DNA of 46,573 nt from Agathobaculum desmolans ATCC 43058 (GCF_000701665.1 NZ_JNJN01000021.1:1-46573), one strand, 5' to 3'. Shown: positions 26,324 to 35,707, numbered from the stretch's first letter. Numbers and translations: made by a program. Notes: generated from the sequence alone by a model not told the origin.

Positions 26324-26347
26324 CAGCACGCCCCCTTTCGCCGGCTG

Positions 26348-28255
26348 TCAGCTGATCAGGCTGCAAACCGCATTGGCATAGGCTACCGGATCCTCCACCG
26401 GCATACCCTCGATCAGCAGTGCCTGTGTGTACAGAATATCCGCGTAGGTTTTCAGCTGGTCATCGTTCTTCTCCTGCAAATCACACAGCTTTTGGAAAAT
26501 CGGATGCGCTGCGTTCAGCTCAAGCACACGGTCAGCATGTACCCGCTGGCTGTCATCCAAGGCCTGCTGATTGAGCACCTTTTCCATCTCCAGCGTTACC
26601 GGCCCCTCTGCACGCAGGCAGCACGGATGGGTTTTCAGGCGGCGTGTCAGCTCAACCTTTTTCACTTTACCGGTCAGGGCTTCGCCCAATGCCGTCAGCA
26701 CAGCCGCCTTTTCCTCAGACAGCTTTTTGATCTCTTCCTTATCATCCTCGGAATCCAGACCGAGATCTGCATCTGCAATGGACTTGAATTCTTTTTCCTG
26801 ATAGCTAGCCAGCATTTTCATGCAGAATTCATCGATATTGTCATCCAAGCACAACACTTCGTAGCCCTTGTCCCTCAAGGTCTCCATCGCCGGCAGCAGC
26901 TTGATTTTATCCACGGTTTCGCCGCACGCATAGTAGATATATTTCTGTTCTTCCTTCATACGGGAAACATACTCTTCCAGCGTGACCAGCTTATCCTCTG
27001 TTGAAGAATGATACATCAGCAAATCCTGCAGCAGCTCTTTATGCGCGCCGTACTGCACATATGCGCCGTATTTGATCTGCCGGCCAAAGGCTTCCCAGAA
27101 CTTATCGTATTCTTCGCGCTTATCCTTCTGCAGCTTGAGCAGCTCGTTCTTGATCTTCTTTTCCAAGCTCTGCGCGATGGCCTTCAGGTGACGGTCATGC
27201 TGCAGCATCTCGCGCGAGATATTGAGCGAAAGATCCGCTGTATCCACCATGCCGCGCACAAAGCTGAAATGATCCGGCAGCAGATCCGCGCACTTATCCA
27301 TGATCAGCACACCATTGGAATACAGCTGCAATCCCTTTTCATAATCCTTAGTATAATAATCCATCGGTGCGTGCGAAGGAATAAACAGCATGGCAGTATA
27401 AGTTACAGCACCCTCTACACTGGTATGAATATGCATGAGCGGCGGCTGATAATCATAAAATTTGGAAGTATAGAAGGATTGATAATCCTCATCCTTCAGT
27501 TCCTTTTTGGATTTCTTCCAAATCGGCACCATCGAATTGAGCGTCTCATTCTCCGTATATTCTTCCCATTCCGGCTGGTAATCATCCCCCGCGTCTGCCG
27601 GTTTTTCCTTCATACGGGATCTGACCATGTCCATTTTGATTGGATACCGGATATAGTCCGAATACTTCTTTACCAACGACTGTACCCGATAGCTTTCCAG
27701 AAACTCATCGTAATTTTCGTTTTCTGTATTCTCCTTAATGGTAAGCGTGATCCGGGTGCCGTTTTCCGCCTTTTCGCAGGGGGTCACAGTATAGCCGGCA
27801 GCACCGTCCGACTCCCACCGGTTGGCCTCATCACTGCCCAGTGCGCGGGATACTACTTCAACATGGCTTGCCACCATAAAGGCCGCATAAAAGCCTACGC
27901 CGAACTGGCCGATGATATCCACATCGTCCATGCTCTCGTTTTCCTTTTTGAAAGCCAGCGAACCCGAACGCGCGATCGTACCGAGGTTGCTTTCCAGCTC
28001 CTCTGCCGTCATACCGCAGCCGTGATCCTCAATCACAAATTTTCGGTTTTCCTTATCCAATGTCAGCTCAATCGGCAGGCTATCGCGCGTAATGCCGGTT
28101 TTGCCTTCCTTCATCGCATTATAATACAGCTTATCCGTTGCATCCGATGCGTTGGAAATCAGCTCACGCAGGAAGATTTCCTTATGCGTGTAGATCGAAT
28201 TGATCATCAGGTCGAGCAGCCGCTTGGACTCCGCCTTGAACTGCTTTTTTGCCAT
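26348..28255 (-). CDS. htpG: Chaperone HtpG (Hsp90)
   Basis: A full-length (635-residue) bacterial Hsp90. The N-terminal ATP site has ELISNASDATDKL and IGQFGVGFYAAFMVA; the middle domain has NISREMLQ; the end lacks the eukaryotic MEEVD as expected. It helps fold client proteins in the cytoplasm. ATG 28255 follows AGAGGTG. A CIRCE operator lies between its promoter and start, so it should be under HrcA control. Confidence 0.97.
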   Translation of the reverse strand: MAKKQFKAESKRLLDLMINSIYTHKEIFLRELISNASDATDKLYYNAMKEGKTGITRDSLPIELTLDKENRKFVIEDHGCGMTAEELESNLGTIARSGSLAFKKENESMDDVDIIGQFGVGFYAAFMVASHVEVVSRALGSDEANRWESDGAAGYTVTPCEKAENGTRITLTIKENTENENYDEFLESYRVQSLVKKYSDYIRYPIKMDMVRSRMKEKPADAGDDYQPEWEEYTENETLNSMVPIWKKSKKELKDEDYQSFYTSKFYDYQPPLMHIHTSVEGAVTYTAMLFIPSHAPMDYYTKDYEKGLQLYSNGVLIMDKCADLLPDHFSFVRGMVDTADLSLNISREMLQHDRHLKAIAQSLEKKIKNELLKLQKDKREEYDKFWEAFGRQIKYGAYVQYGAHKELLQDLLMYHSSTEDKLVTLEEYVSRMKEEQKYIYYACGETVDKIKLLPAMETLRDKGYEVLCLDDNIDEFCMKMLASYQEKEFKSIADADLGLDSEDDKEEIKKLSEEKAAVLTALGEALTGKVKKVELTRRLKTHPCCLRAEGPVTLEMEKVLNQQALDDSQRVHADRVLELNAAHPIFQKLCDLQEKNDDQLKTYADILYTQALLIEGMPVEDPVAYANAVCSLIS

Positions 28256-28288
28256 GGTTCATACACCTCTGTGTCGATTTTGTTGGTA

Positions 28289-28315
28289 TTAGCACTCTTA
28301 ACATTAGAGTGCCAA
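28289..28315. promoter_or_regulatory. CIRCE operator (HrcA binding site)
   Basis: TTAGCACTC (28289-28297), nine bases, GAGTGCCAA (28307-28315). The left arm is identical to the consensus and the right arm differs at one base (C for T). It lies just downstream of the htpG -10 box. Confidence 0.92.
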
Positions 28316-28322
28316 CATTGTT

Positions 28323-28351
28323 ATGATAAGCCCTCCCCTCGGAAAAATCAA
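28323..28351 (-). promoter_or_regulatory. Sigma-A promoter of htpG
   Basis: Minus-strand TTGATT (28351-28346), a 17-base spacer, and TATCAT (28328-28323), directly upstream of CIRCE. Confidence 0.75.
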
Positions 28352-28423
28352 GCCCCTTATCTAAATTTTATCTTTTGTTCATAATTTACTGTTCCGGCAG
28401 TGGTTGCTACCCCATACCGGCCT

Positions 28424-28471
28424 AATACAAACCGGAGGGGCACACAAACTAACATTTGCATACCCCTCCGG
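28424..28471 (-). terminator. Terminator after metH
   Basis: On the minus strand CCGGAGGGG (28471-28463) pairs with CCCCTCCGG (28440-28432), followed by TTTGTATT. The loop is large (22 bases). Confidence 0.6.
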
Positions 28472-28490
28472 CATATCATGCGCAATATCC

Positions 28491-30857
28491 TTATGCGAAT
28501 ATTTCGTCCGCATAGTGCACGGTCGCCATCGCATCGCGGGCATAGCAGTCCGCGCCGATCGAATCCGCATATTCCTGTGTCAGTACCGCGCCGCCGACCA
28601 CAACCTTGGTATCCGGCTTTTTTTCACGCAGCAGCCGAATCGTCTGCTCCATACTGACGACCGTTGTTGTCATTAAGGCACTCAGACCGACCAACGGCAC
28701 ATCCTCGCGCAGAGCGGTCTCAACGATCACCTCGGGCGGTACATCCTTGCCAAGATCGAGCACCTGATACCCGTAGTTTTCCAGCAGCACCTTGACAATG
28801 TTCTTACCGATATCATGGATATCGCCCTTCACCGTCGCTAAGATCATTTTCCCCTTCTGCTGCTGCGGCACACCGCGCATAGCGTCCTTCACCACTTCGA
28901 ACGCAGCCTTGGCCGCCTCCGCGCTCATCAGCAGTTGCGGCAGAAATACCGTACCCTGCTCAAAGCCCTTACCCACACGATCCAACGCCGGAATCAGCTC
29001 GGTATTGACCAGTTCCAACGGCGGCGTACTGTGCAGTCGTTCACGCGCCGCCTGCTCCGCCCGCTCGCGCAGTCCCCGTTCAATACTTTCGCCCAGCGGC
29101 ATAACCGCATCCGCCGGCAGCGGTGCCGCCGGTGTGTTCTGACTACCGTACGCTGCAATATAACCGCTGCACTGCGCATCCTGCCCTGTCAGAGCCAGAA
29201 ATGCCCGATACGCACGCATCATTCCCTCCGCGTTCGGATTGATGATCGCGCAGGACAAGCCATTTTGCATCGCCATCGTGAAAAAATGCGCGTTGATGAT
29301 CTCACGCTGCGGCAATCCAAACGAAATGTTGGATACACCCAAAATCGTATGTCCGCCCAGCTCATCACGGATGCGGCGCAGCGTTTCCAACGTGACCTGC
29401 GCCGATCTGCTGTCCGAGGAAATGGTCATCGCCAGCGCATCGATGACCACATCCTTTTTGTCGATGCCATATGCCGCCGCTGTGCGATAGATCTTTTCTG
29501 CGATCCGCACCCGTTCTTCCGCCGTATCCGGGATTCCGTTTTCGTCCAATGTCAAACCAACGACTACGCCGCCGTATTTGCGCACCAGCGGAAACACCGC
29601 TTCCATGCTTTCCCGCTTGCCGCTGACCGAATTGATCATCGGCTTGCCGTTATATAAGCGCATCCCCCGCTCCATCGCGGCTGTATTCGATGTGTCGATC
29701 TGCAGCGGCAGTGCGATCACACTCTGCAAACGTGTAACGACCTGCGCCATCATCTGCGGCTCATCGATTTCCGGCAGGCCGACATTGACATCCAGCACAT
29801 CTGCGCCGCTGTCCTCCTGCATCATCCCCTCGGACAGAATATATTCGATGTTGTTTTCGCGCAGCGCCGCCTTAAACTTGCTTTTCCCCGTCGGATTGAT
29901 ACGCTCTCCGATGATGATTGGCCGGCCGCCGATCTCCACCGTCTGTGAAAACGAGGAAACGACCGAACGCTCTTTCGGCACAGGCGGCAAAAACGGTTTC
30001 TGCCGGCACCGCGCAATCATCTGGCGGATGTGCGCCGGGGTCGTGCCGCAGCAGCCGCCCAACACCTGCACACCCATCTCTGCAATGCGTGCCATCCAGT
30101 CCGCAAAGCTATCTGCATCAATATCGAATACCGTACGGCCGTTTTCGCTGCGCGGCAACCCCGCATTCGGATTGACGATCACCGGCAGTGAGCTGACCTC
30201 GGTCAGCCGCTGAATGATCGGCAGCATCTGCTCCGGCCCCAGACCGCAGTTGACGCCCAGTGCATCCACCCGCAAGCCTTCCAACAGGGCAACGGTGGAA
30301 TCCACGGTACCGCCTGTCAGCAGTTTTCCCTTTTCATCAAAAATCACGGTCGCAAGCACCGGCAGATCGCAATTTTCCTTTGCAGCCAGCACCGCTGCCT
30401 TCAGCTCATAGCTGTCGCTCATGGTTTCGATCAACACCAGATCCGCGCCTGCTGCCGCACCGATCCGCACCACCTCGCCAAACAGCTCCACCGCCTGTTC
30501 AAACGGCAGATCGCCGAGTGGCTGCAGCAGCCGTCCGGTTGGCCCAATATCGAGGGCGATATACGCATCCTCCCGTCCGGACTGCCGCCGTGCCGCCTTC
30601 GCATGCGCCACAGCCGCTTCGACAACCGCCTGCAACTGATCCGGATATTTGAGTGCATTTGCACCAAAGGTATTGGTGTTAATGATATCGCAGCCCGCCT
30701 GCAAATAGCCGCCGTGCAGGGCAACGATTTCTTCCGGATGCGTCAGATTCCACGTTTCGGGCAATTCTCCCGCAGCCAATCCCCGTTCCTGCAGGATCGT
30801 ACCCGTGCCGCCATCGAAAAACAACCACTCTTTGCCCAATCGCTCGATCAATTTCAT
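28491..30857 (-). CDS. metH: Cobalamin-dependent methionine synthase, lacking the activation domain
   Basis: A 788-residue MetH; the E. coli protein is about 1,227. Domains in order: homocysteine-binding barrel (FFDGGTGTILQERGL; zinc Cys in GVNCGLG and GGCCGTTPAHI), a methyltetrahydrofolate-binding barrel (ERINPTGKSKFK), the cap helices and a cobalamin domain with DIHDIGKN, whose His (about 681) is the lower cobalt ligand. The C-terminal S-adenosylmethionine reactivation domain is missing and is supplied by the gene 10 bases upstream. It makes methionine from homocysteine. ATG 30857 follows AGGGATATCAGC. Confidence 0.95.
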   Translation of the reverse strand: MKLIERLGKEWLFFDGGTGTILQERGLAAGELPETWNLTHPEEIVALHGGYLQAGCDIINTNTFGANALKYPDQLQAVVEAAVAHAKAARRQSGREDAYIALDIGPTGRLLQPLGDLPFEQAVELFGEVVRIGAAAGADLVLIETMSDSYELKAAVLAAKENCDLPVLATVIFDEKGKLLTGGTVDSTVALLEGLRVDALGVNCGLGPEQMLPIIQRLTEVSSLPVIVNPNAGLPRSENGRTVFDIDADSFADWMARIAEMGVQVLGGCCGTTPAHIRQMIARCRQKPFLPPVPKERSVVSSFSQTVEIGGRPIIIGERINPTGKSKFKAALRENNIEYILSEGMMQEDSGADVLDVNVGLPEIDEPQMMAQVVTRLQSVIALPLQIDTSNTAAMERGMRLYNGKPMINSVSGKRESMEAVFPLVRKYGGVVVGLTLDENGIPDTAEERVRIAEKIYRTAAAYGIDKKDVVIDALAMTISSDSRSAQVTLETLRRIRDELGGHTILGVSNISFGLPQREIINAHFFTMAMQNGLSCAIINPNAEGMMRAYRAFLALTGQDAQCSGYIAAYGSQNTPAAPLPADAVMPLGESIERGLRERAEQAARERLHSTPPLELVNTELIPALDRVGKGFEQGTVFLPQLLMSAEAAKAAFEVVKDAMRGVPQQQKGKMILATVKGDIHDIGKNIVKVLLENYGYQVLDLGKDVPPEVIVETALREDVPLVGLSALMTTTVVSMEQTIRLLREKKPDTKVVVGGAVLTQEYADSIGADCYARDAMATVHYADEIFA

Positions 30858-30867
30858 GCTGATATCC

Positions 30868-31515
30868 CTACCTTCTGTATGCACAATCTGTTTTTCCGCA
30901 TTCCTCACATCCCTTGCGGTGACAGGGCTGCGGCTCAGACGACAGGCCGATTACCGCCGTGACTGACTTGACCGGTGCAAGCAGACAGCTTTCAGTCACG
31001 GTCAAGCCGATCTTCCGCGGTGTATCCAGCAGACGGCACAGATCCCGCTGGTGTTCCAGCCGGAAATCGCCATAGCCCGGACTGAACCGCGGCCGACAGT
31101 ACAAGCCCGCACGCGCCGCTTCCTGCCGCAGCGCATCATTGACCGTATCGCAATATGTTTCAATCATCGCCGCAGCAATCGCCTGATACAATACCGCATC
31201 GCTCATACGCACAGCAGAGGCCCGTGCGATCAGCCGGTCAACACCAATGCCCAGAGTTGCTGCCATCAAGTAGATGCTGCCGCAGCCTTTCAGATTGCGC
31301 GACAGGTTCTTGCTGCATACCGTTACACCAGCCAACTCCAAAGTTCCCTCCGCCGGCTGCGCCAGCGGAAATGCGCGAAAAACCGACTTCGGCTGTACTG
31401 CGTTCTGCATCTCTGACACACAGCGCAACAGCCGTTCTTCCACCGCTTCATCCGGCTGCTGTCCGGCCTTGTATCCCAGATAGCGCAGCGCTTCCCCACG
31501 GTCAAACGCGATCAT
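30868..31515 (-). CDS. Stand-alone methionine synthase activation-domain protein
   Basis: A 215-residue protein matching the C-terminal reactivation domain of MetH. RPRFSPGYGDF is the S-adenosylmethionine-binding RxxxGY motif. The end is Cys-rich (CHRKGCEECGKTDC), which is not in E. coli MetH and might hold a metal or iron-sulfur cluster; that is inference. It should reductively methylate oxidised cobalamin on MetH. It lies between metF (ATGA overlap) and metH (10-base gap), so the three proteins are made together. Confidence 0.88.
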   Translation of the reverse strand: MIAFDRGEALRYLGYKAGQQPDEAVEERLLRCVSEMQNAVQPKSVFRAFPLAQPAEGTLELAGVTVCSKNLSRNLKGCGSIYLMAATLGIGVDRLIARASAVRMSDAVLYQAIAAAMIETYCDTVNDALRQEAARAGLYCRPRFSPGYGDFRLEHQRDLCRLLDTPRKIGLTVTESCLLAPVKSVTAVIGLSSEPQPCHRKGCEECGKTDCAYRR

Positions 31516-32372
31516 CCTAAAATCTCCGACAGGCTGGCCTGAATGCCCGCTGCGATTTCCGGCTTGTTCATCGTATAAATATGGATGTGGTTTACGCCGT
31601 TTGCAATCAGGTCAATAATCTGCTCGGCTGCATAGATCACACCGGCCTGCTTCATTGCCGCCGGATTGTCTCCAAACCGGTCTACGATCGCCTTAAAGCG
31701 CTCGGGCAGGTATGTACCGGACATCGATGTAATGCGCTTGATCTGCTTGACGTTGGTCACCGGCATGATCCCGGCTACCACAGGCACCGTAATGCCCTTT
31801 TCGCGGATGCGATACAGAAAATTGTACAGAATATTGTTATCAAAAAACATTTGCGTGGTCAAAAATTCGCAGCCCGCCTCTACTTTTTCCTTGAGGTGCT
31901 GAATATCCTCAGATTTGCTGACCGCTTCCACGTGCCCCTCCGGATAGCAGGCGCCGCCTACGCAGAAATCCCCCTGCGCCTTGATATCCCGCACCAGCTC
32001 CGCCGCGTAATGATAGTCACTGGCTGTTGTACCATCTGCCGGGATATCCCCGCGCAGCGCCAGTATATTTTCAATCCCCTGCTGCTGAAACGAAGCCAGC
32101 ATTTTGGCCACATGCGCCCGGGAAGAGGACACACAGGTTAGGTGAGCCAACACGTTTACACCATATTGGGCATGCAGATCAGATGCGATATGCATGGTAT
32201 GCTCGCTCGTACCGCCGCCGGCTCCATAGGTCACGCTCATAAAATCCGGCCGCAGCGCTGCAATTTCCCGTGTTGCCTGTGCCACCGATTCATAGCTGCT
32301 GCTGGTTTTTGGCGGGAATACCTCAAAAGAAAGGGTCACCTGATCCTGCCGGAGAAGGTCGGAAATTTTCAT
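31512..32372 (-). CDS. metF: Methylenetetrahydrofolate reductase
   Basis: A 286-residue TIM-barrel flavoprotein giving 5-methyltetrahydrofolate for MetH. SFEVFPPK carries the catalytic Glu, SVTYGAGG and ILALRGDIP bind FAD and folate, and FLTTQMFFDN is typical. Full length for the bacterial short form. First gene of metF-activator-metH. ATG 32372 follows AGGAGCAAACCCAT. Confidence 0.95.
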   Translation of the reverse strand: MKISDLLRQDQVTLSFEVFPPKTSSSYESVAQATREIAALRPDFMSVTYGAGGGTSEHTMHIASDLHAQYGVNVLAHLTCVSSSRAHVAKMLASFQQQGIENILALRGDIPADGTTASDYHYAAELVRDIKAQGDFCVGGACYPEGHVEAVSKSEDIQHLKEKVEAGCEFLTTQMFFDNNILYNFLYRIREKGITVPVVAGIMPVTNVKQIKRITSMSGTYLPERFKAIVDRFGDNPAAMKQAGVIYAAEQIIDLIANGVNHIHIYTMNKPEIAAGIQASLSEILG

Positions 32373-32410
32373 ATGGGTTTGCTCCTGTTCCGAAGATTTT
32401 TTGCTTTATT

Positions 32411-32421
32411 AGTATAGCAAA
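32411..32421 (-). promoter_or_regulatory. Extended -10 promoter of metF
   Basis: The minus strand reads TTGCTATACT here, an extended -10 (TGCTATACT) without a good -35. The 108-base gap to the divergent gene is too short for a cobalamin or SAM riboswitch, and none is visible. Confidence 0.45.
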
Positions 32422-32429
32422 ATCCCGAC

Positions 32430-32458
32430 TTTATTTCTATGTAAAAATACGCTATAAT
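32430..32458 (+). promoter_or_regulatory. Promoter of the radical SAM-thiD operon
   Basis: TATAAT at 32453-32458 with a weak TTTATT 17 bases upstream (32430-32435). It lies back to back with the metF promoter. Confidence 0.55.
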
Positions 32459-32480
32459 AGGAGCTGTTGGAGGGATAGAT

Positions 32481-33389
32481 GTGACGGAATTGCTCAAACA
32501 CTGCCGCCTGTGCCCACGTGCCTGCGGAGCAGACCGCACCCGTACCCGCGGTCTGTGCGGTGCGGATGCCACATTGGAAGCCGCGCGTGCTTCGCTGCAT
32601 TTTTGGGAAGAACCCCCGATTTCGGGAAAAAACGGCTCCGGAACCGTATTTTTTTCGCACTGTTCCCTCGGCTGTGTATTTTGTCAAAATCGTCAAATCA
32701 GCCGCAGAGAAGCCGCAGGACGGCCTCTTTCCGTCGAAAGCCTTGCCCGCACCTTCCTCTCACTGGAGCAGCAGGGTGCGCACAACATCAATCTGGTTAC
32801 CGGCGCACATTATGCGCCGCATATTATTGCAGCACTGCGTTTGGCCCGTGCGCAGGGATTGCATATTCCTGCCGTTTATAATTCCAGCGGTTACGAATCC
32901 CCGGACACACTGGCGCTGCTCGACGGCTGGATCGACATTTATCTGCCGGACTACAAATATTACAGCAGCTACTACGCAGAACGCTACTCCCACGCGCCGG
33001 ATTACCGTGAAACTGCTGTTGCTGCCATCACAGAAATGGTGCGCCAGACCGGTGCACCGGTCTATGATGAACACGGGCTGCTGCTGCGCGGCACGGTCAT
33101 CCGCCACCTGATGCTGCCCGGGCTGGCCGGCGATACCGCGCAGGTGCTGCGCGACATTGCCGCCCGCTTCGGTGACCGGGTACTCGTCAGCCTGATGCGG
33201 CAGTATACCCCCTTTGCCATGCAAGACTGGCCTGAGCTCGACCGCACGATCACCCCCGAGGAATATCACGAGGCCTGCGCCCTCTTCCGTGATCTGGGTT
33301 TGGGCGGTTTTTTTCAACAGTCAGAAGCGGTCAGCGAAAGCTTTATCCCCGCCTTTGATGGCACCGGATTGGAGGATATCCCAACATGA
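32481..33389 (+). CDS. Radical SAM protein, PflA-like (COG1313)
   Basis: A 302-residue radical SAM enzyme. [10 protein letters not shown] near residue 61 gives the CxxxCxxC cluster, and an N-terminal Cys set (CRLCPRACG...GLCG) is as in PflA-related family members. Members are loosely called pyruvate formate-lyase activases, but no glycyl-radical enzyme is nearby and the target is unknown. Start GTG 32481 follows TTGGAGGG. Overlaps thiD by four bases. Confidence 0.85.
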   Translation: MTELLKHCRLCPRACGADRTRTRGLCGADATLEAARASLHFWEEPPISGKNGSGTVFFSHCSLGCVFCQNRQISRREAAGRPLSVESLARTFLSLEQQGAHNINLVTGAHYAPHIIAALRLARAQGLHIPAVYNSSGYESPDTLALLDGWIDIYLPDYKYYSSYYAERYSHAPDYRETAVAAITEMVRQTGAPVYDEHGLLLRGTVIRHLMLPGLAGDTAQVLRDIAARFGDRVLVSLMRQYTPFAMQDWPELDRTITPEEYHEACALFRDLGLGGFFQQSEAVSESFIPAFDGTGLEDIPT

Positions 33390-34177
33390 AAACCGTTCTC
33401 AGCATTGCCGGAACCGACCCCACAGGCGGCGCCGGTATCCAAACCGACCTGAAAACCTTTGAAGCGCACGGTGTATATGGCATGGCTGCCATCACCGTGG
33501 TGATTGCGCAAAACACAACCGGCGTTACCGCCATGCAGCCGGTTTCGGCTGCACTCGTCGGTCAGCAGCTTGACTGTGTGTTCCGCGATATCCGTCCGGA
33601 TGCAGTTAAAATTGGTATGCTGTACGACGAGGGCATCGTTCGCACGGTTGCCGAACGGCTGCGCCGATACGGCGCGCCGCCCATTGTGCTCGATCCCGTT
33701 ATACGATCCTCGAGTGGGCATGCGCTGCTGCAACCCGCCGCTGAACACGCACTGTTGGAAGAGCTTTTCCCCTTGTGCACACTGGTCACTCCCAATCTGG
33801 CAGAAGCGGCAGCGATCTGCGGCTATCCGGTCACCGACCGCGCACAAATGGAACGGGCAGCCAAGGATATCGCTGCCTGTTCCAGCCATGCGGCACTGGT
33901 CAAGGGCGGGCACCTGGCTGACTGTGCAGACGATCTGCTGTTCGACCACGGTACGCTTCATTGGCTGTCCGCTCCGCGGATCGACAATCCCAACACCCAC
34001 GGCACCGGATGCACTTTATCCTCTGCCATCGCCTGCGGGCTGGCACAAGGTCTGCCGTTGACCGAGAGTGTCACCCGTGCCAAACGATATCTCACTGCCT
34101 GCATCCGCTGTGGGCTGGCGCTTGGACATGGTTCCGGCCCTTTGCAGCACAAAGTAGATTGGGAGAACGAACCATGA
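33386..34177 (+). CDS. thiD: Hydroxymethylpyrimidine/phosphomethylpyrimidine kinase
   Basis: A 263-residue ribokinase-fold enzyme that phosphorylates HMP twice for thiamine synthesis. [20 protein letters not shown] at the start and the closing anion-hole motif [12 protein letters not shown] near residue 210 are complete. Pyridoxine kinase PdxK-type activity is a known alternative for this family, and no other thiamine gene or TPP riboswitch is here. Coupled by ATGA overlaps to the genes on both sides. Confidence 0.88.
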   Translation: MKTVLSIAGTDPTGGAGIQTDLKTFEAHGVYGMAAITVVIAQNTTGVTAMQPVSAALVGQQLDCVFRDIRPDAVKIGMLYDEGIVRTVAERLRRYGAPPIVLDPVIRSSSGHALLQPAAEHALLEELFPLCTLVTPNLAEAAAICGYPVTDRAQMERAAKDIAACSSHAALVKGGHLADCADDLLFDHGTLHWLSAPRIDNPNTHGTGCTLSSAIACGLAQGLPLTESVTRAKRYLTACIRCGLALGHGSGPLQHKVDWENEP

Positions 34178-34425
34178 GCGAGCTGCGGCGCATTCCCGGT
34201 GTGGGACCGGAGACCGAAAAAGACCTGATCGCGCTGGGCTATCCCACAATCGCTTCCCTGCGCGGCGCAGATCCGGAGGAAATGTACCGCCGCGACTGTC
34301 AGCGGCGCGGTATTTGCATTGACCGCTGCCAGCTTTATGTATACCGCTGTGCGGTCTATTATGCCGAAACCCCGCAGCCAGATCCCGAAAAGTGCAAATG
34401 GTGGTACTGGAAGGATCAAAAATAA
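34174..34425 (+). CDS. Helix-hairpin-helix protein (Cdd1 / 'pathogenicity locus' family)
   Basis: An 83-residue protein. RIPGVGPETEKDLIALGY is a helix-hairpin-helix, often a non-specific DNA-binding unit; MYRRDCQRRG, DRCQLYVYRCAVYYAE and KWWYWKD are the conserved family blocks (PF11731). Function unknown. ATG 34174 overlaps the thiD stop (ATGA). The overlaps make a three-gene unit whose logic is unclear. Confidence 0.85.
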   Translation: MSELRRIPGVGPETEKDLIALGYPTIASLRGADPEEMYRRDCQRRGICIDRCQLYVYRCAVYYAETPQPDPEKCKWWYWKDQK

Positions 34426-34447
34426 AATTGCTTCCGATGAATACAAC

Positions 34448-34485
34448 AAGCGCCCGCCCGACCGCATACGGTCAGGCGGGCGCTT
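34448..34485. terminator. Hairpin between convergent HHH and SLH genes
   Basis: AAGCGCCCGCC (34448-34458) pairs with GGCGGGCGCTT (34475-34485), and CGACCG/CGGTCA extends the inner stem. T-runs are weak (TTGTTGTATT on the minus strand), so it is a probable two-way terminator. Confidence 0.65.
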
Positions 34486-34537
34486 CAGTCTGTCGAAAAG
34501 CCTTACGCTGCTATCTGAACAAGCGGCTCCAATCAAC

Positions 34538-35707
34538 TTAAGCCGGCTCAATTTCACCAATCACAACAATCTGTGCCCGTACTTCTCCGTTCGTCAGCGC
34601 AGCAGTCATCTGCTGGGTCACAATGCGCCCGCTGCGCACCGTTTGCACCAATGTGCTTTGCGCCGGCATTTCCCACACCGCGCCGGCCGCCTGATGCAGC
34701 GCCCACATCTGTTCCCGATAAAGCTGCGGCACACCTTCGAGCGTAACAGTCCATTCGTTCCGGGTTCGGTCAATCTGCTGAATCAGTGCGAGCGGCACCG
34801 GCCCATATCCATACAGCATGGCGCGCTGTGCCGCATCCGGCCGGTCAGCCGTCTCCCGCCGGTAAGCCTGCTGATACGGTTTGACTGCAGGAGCCTGCAG
34901 CGTCAGCACCCCTTCGGATACAGCCATGCCATCCGCACAACTAACTGTGGTGTATTCTTCTGTGCGTACCGTCATCTGATAACCGTCCGTACCGCGCAGC
35001 GCCGCCTGCAGGCCGCCGCGCACACCAAAATCTGTAAGATCAGCCCATGCTGCGGTATCTGCGCGGTATGCGGCATAATCCGCAAAAAGCTGTTGGCTGG
35101 GCTGCGCCTCCGTTTGTCCGACCGCTCCTGCCGCAGTCAGCCGATCCAGCAGCGTACCCGTTTCTCCCTTCGGCATAAGGGAAAGCGCCGTATAACTCGC
35201 CGCCACCGCATCATCACGCAGAAAATTCTTCGTATCGATCACTGCCGGATCATACAGGCCAATCTCCTCCGCACGGGTCAGCGCATCGGCATAGGAAAAA
35301 TCCCCATCCTCCTCGGTATAACCAAGTGCACGCAGCATAAGCGCCGCATACATCTGCGCGGTACAGGGCTGCTCCGGTTCGTATCGGTCTGGAGCAGCTC
35401 CGCTTGTCAGCCCGTTTTCATACAAATACTGCACATAAGGCTGCTCCCAGCCTTTCAAATCAACAAACGGCGCCTTATAGTCCAATGCAGATGCCTCATC
35501 CTCCGCGCCCAGCAGACGCACCAGCATGACCGCCGCTTCCGCACGGGTCGGCACGCGATCCAACTCTCCGCCCTGCTCCGTACCGCGAAACAGCCCCATT
35601 CGCTGCATCTGATCCGCGCAGGCCGTATACTCCGCCGCCCAGCAAGAAACCGTCATCGTTCCCGTCAACAGCACGCCGATCCCGGCAATACGCATCCACT
35701 TTTTCAT
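34538..35707 (-). CDS. S-layer homology domain protein (secreted)
   Basis: A 389-residue exported protein. The start MKKWMRIAGIGVLLTGTM is a signal peptide, probably cut after WAA near residue 25. SLH-like repeats follow: VPTRAEAAVMLVRLLG near 50-65, the related CTAQMYAALMLRALGY near 115-130, and a degenerate third with DDAVAASYTALSLMP. The remaining 190 residues (about 200-389) match no family I recognise; the end alternates like a beta-rich domain (VTLEGVPQLYREQMW). SLH repeats anchor proteins to cell-wall polymers. ATG 35707 follows GGGAGCG. Confidence 0.75.
   Translation of the reverse strand: MKKWMRIAGIGVLLTGTMTVSCWAAEYTACADQMQRMGLFRGTEQGGELDRVPTRAEAAVMLVRLLGAEDEASALDYKAPFVDLKGWEQPYVQYLYENGLTSGAAPDRYEPEQPCTAQMYAALMLRALGYTEEDGDFSYADALTRAEEIGLYDPAVIDTKNFLRDDAVAASYTALSLMPKGETGTLLDRLTAAGAVGQTEAQPSQQLFADYAAYRADTAAWADLTDFGVRGGLQAALRGTDGYQMTVRTEEYTTVSCADGMAVSEGVLTLQAPAVKPYQQAYRRETADRPDAAQRAMLYGYGPVPLALIQQIDRTRNEWTVTLEGVPQLYREQMWALHQAAGAVWEMPAQSTLVQTVRSGRIVTQQMTAALTNGEVRAQIVVIGEIEPA

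Noticed and set aside
32373-32480. Cobalamin or SAM riboswitch for metF-metH
   Set aside because: The gap is only 108 bases, is filled by two promoters, and shows no B12 box or SAM core.
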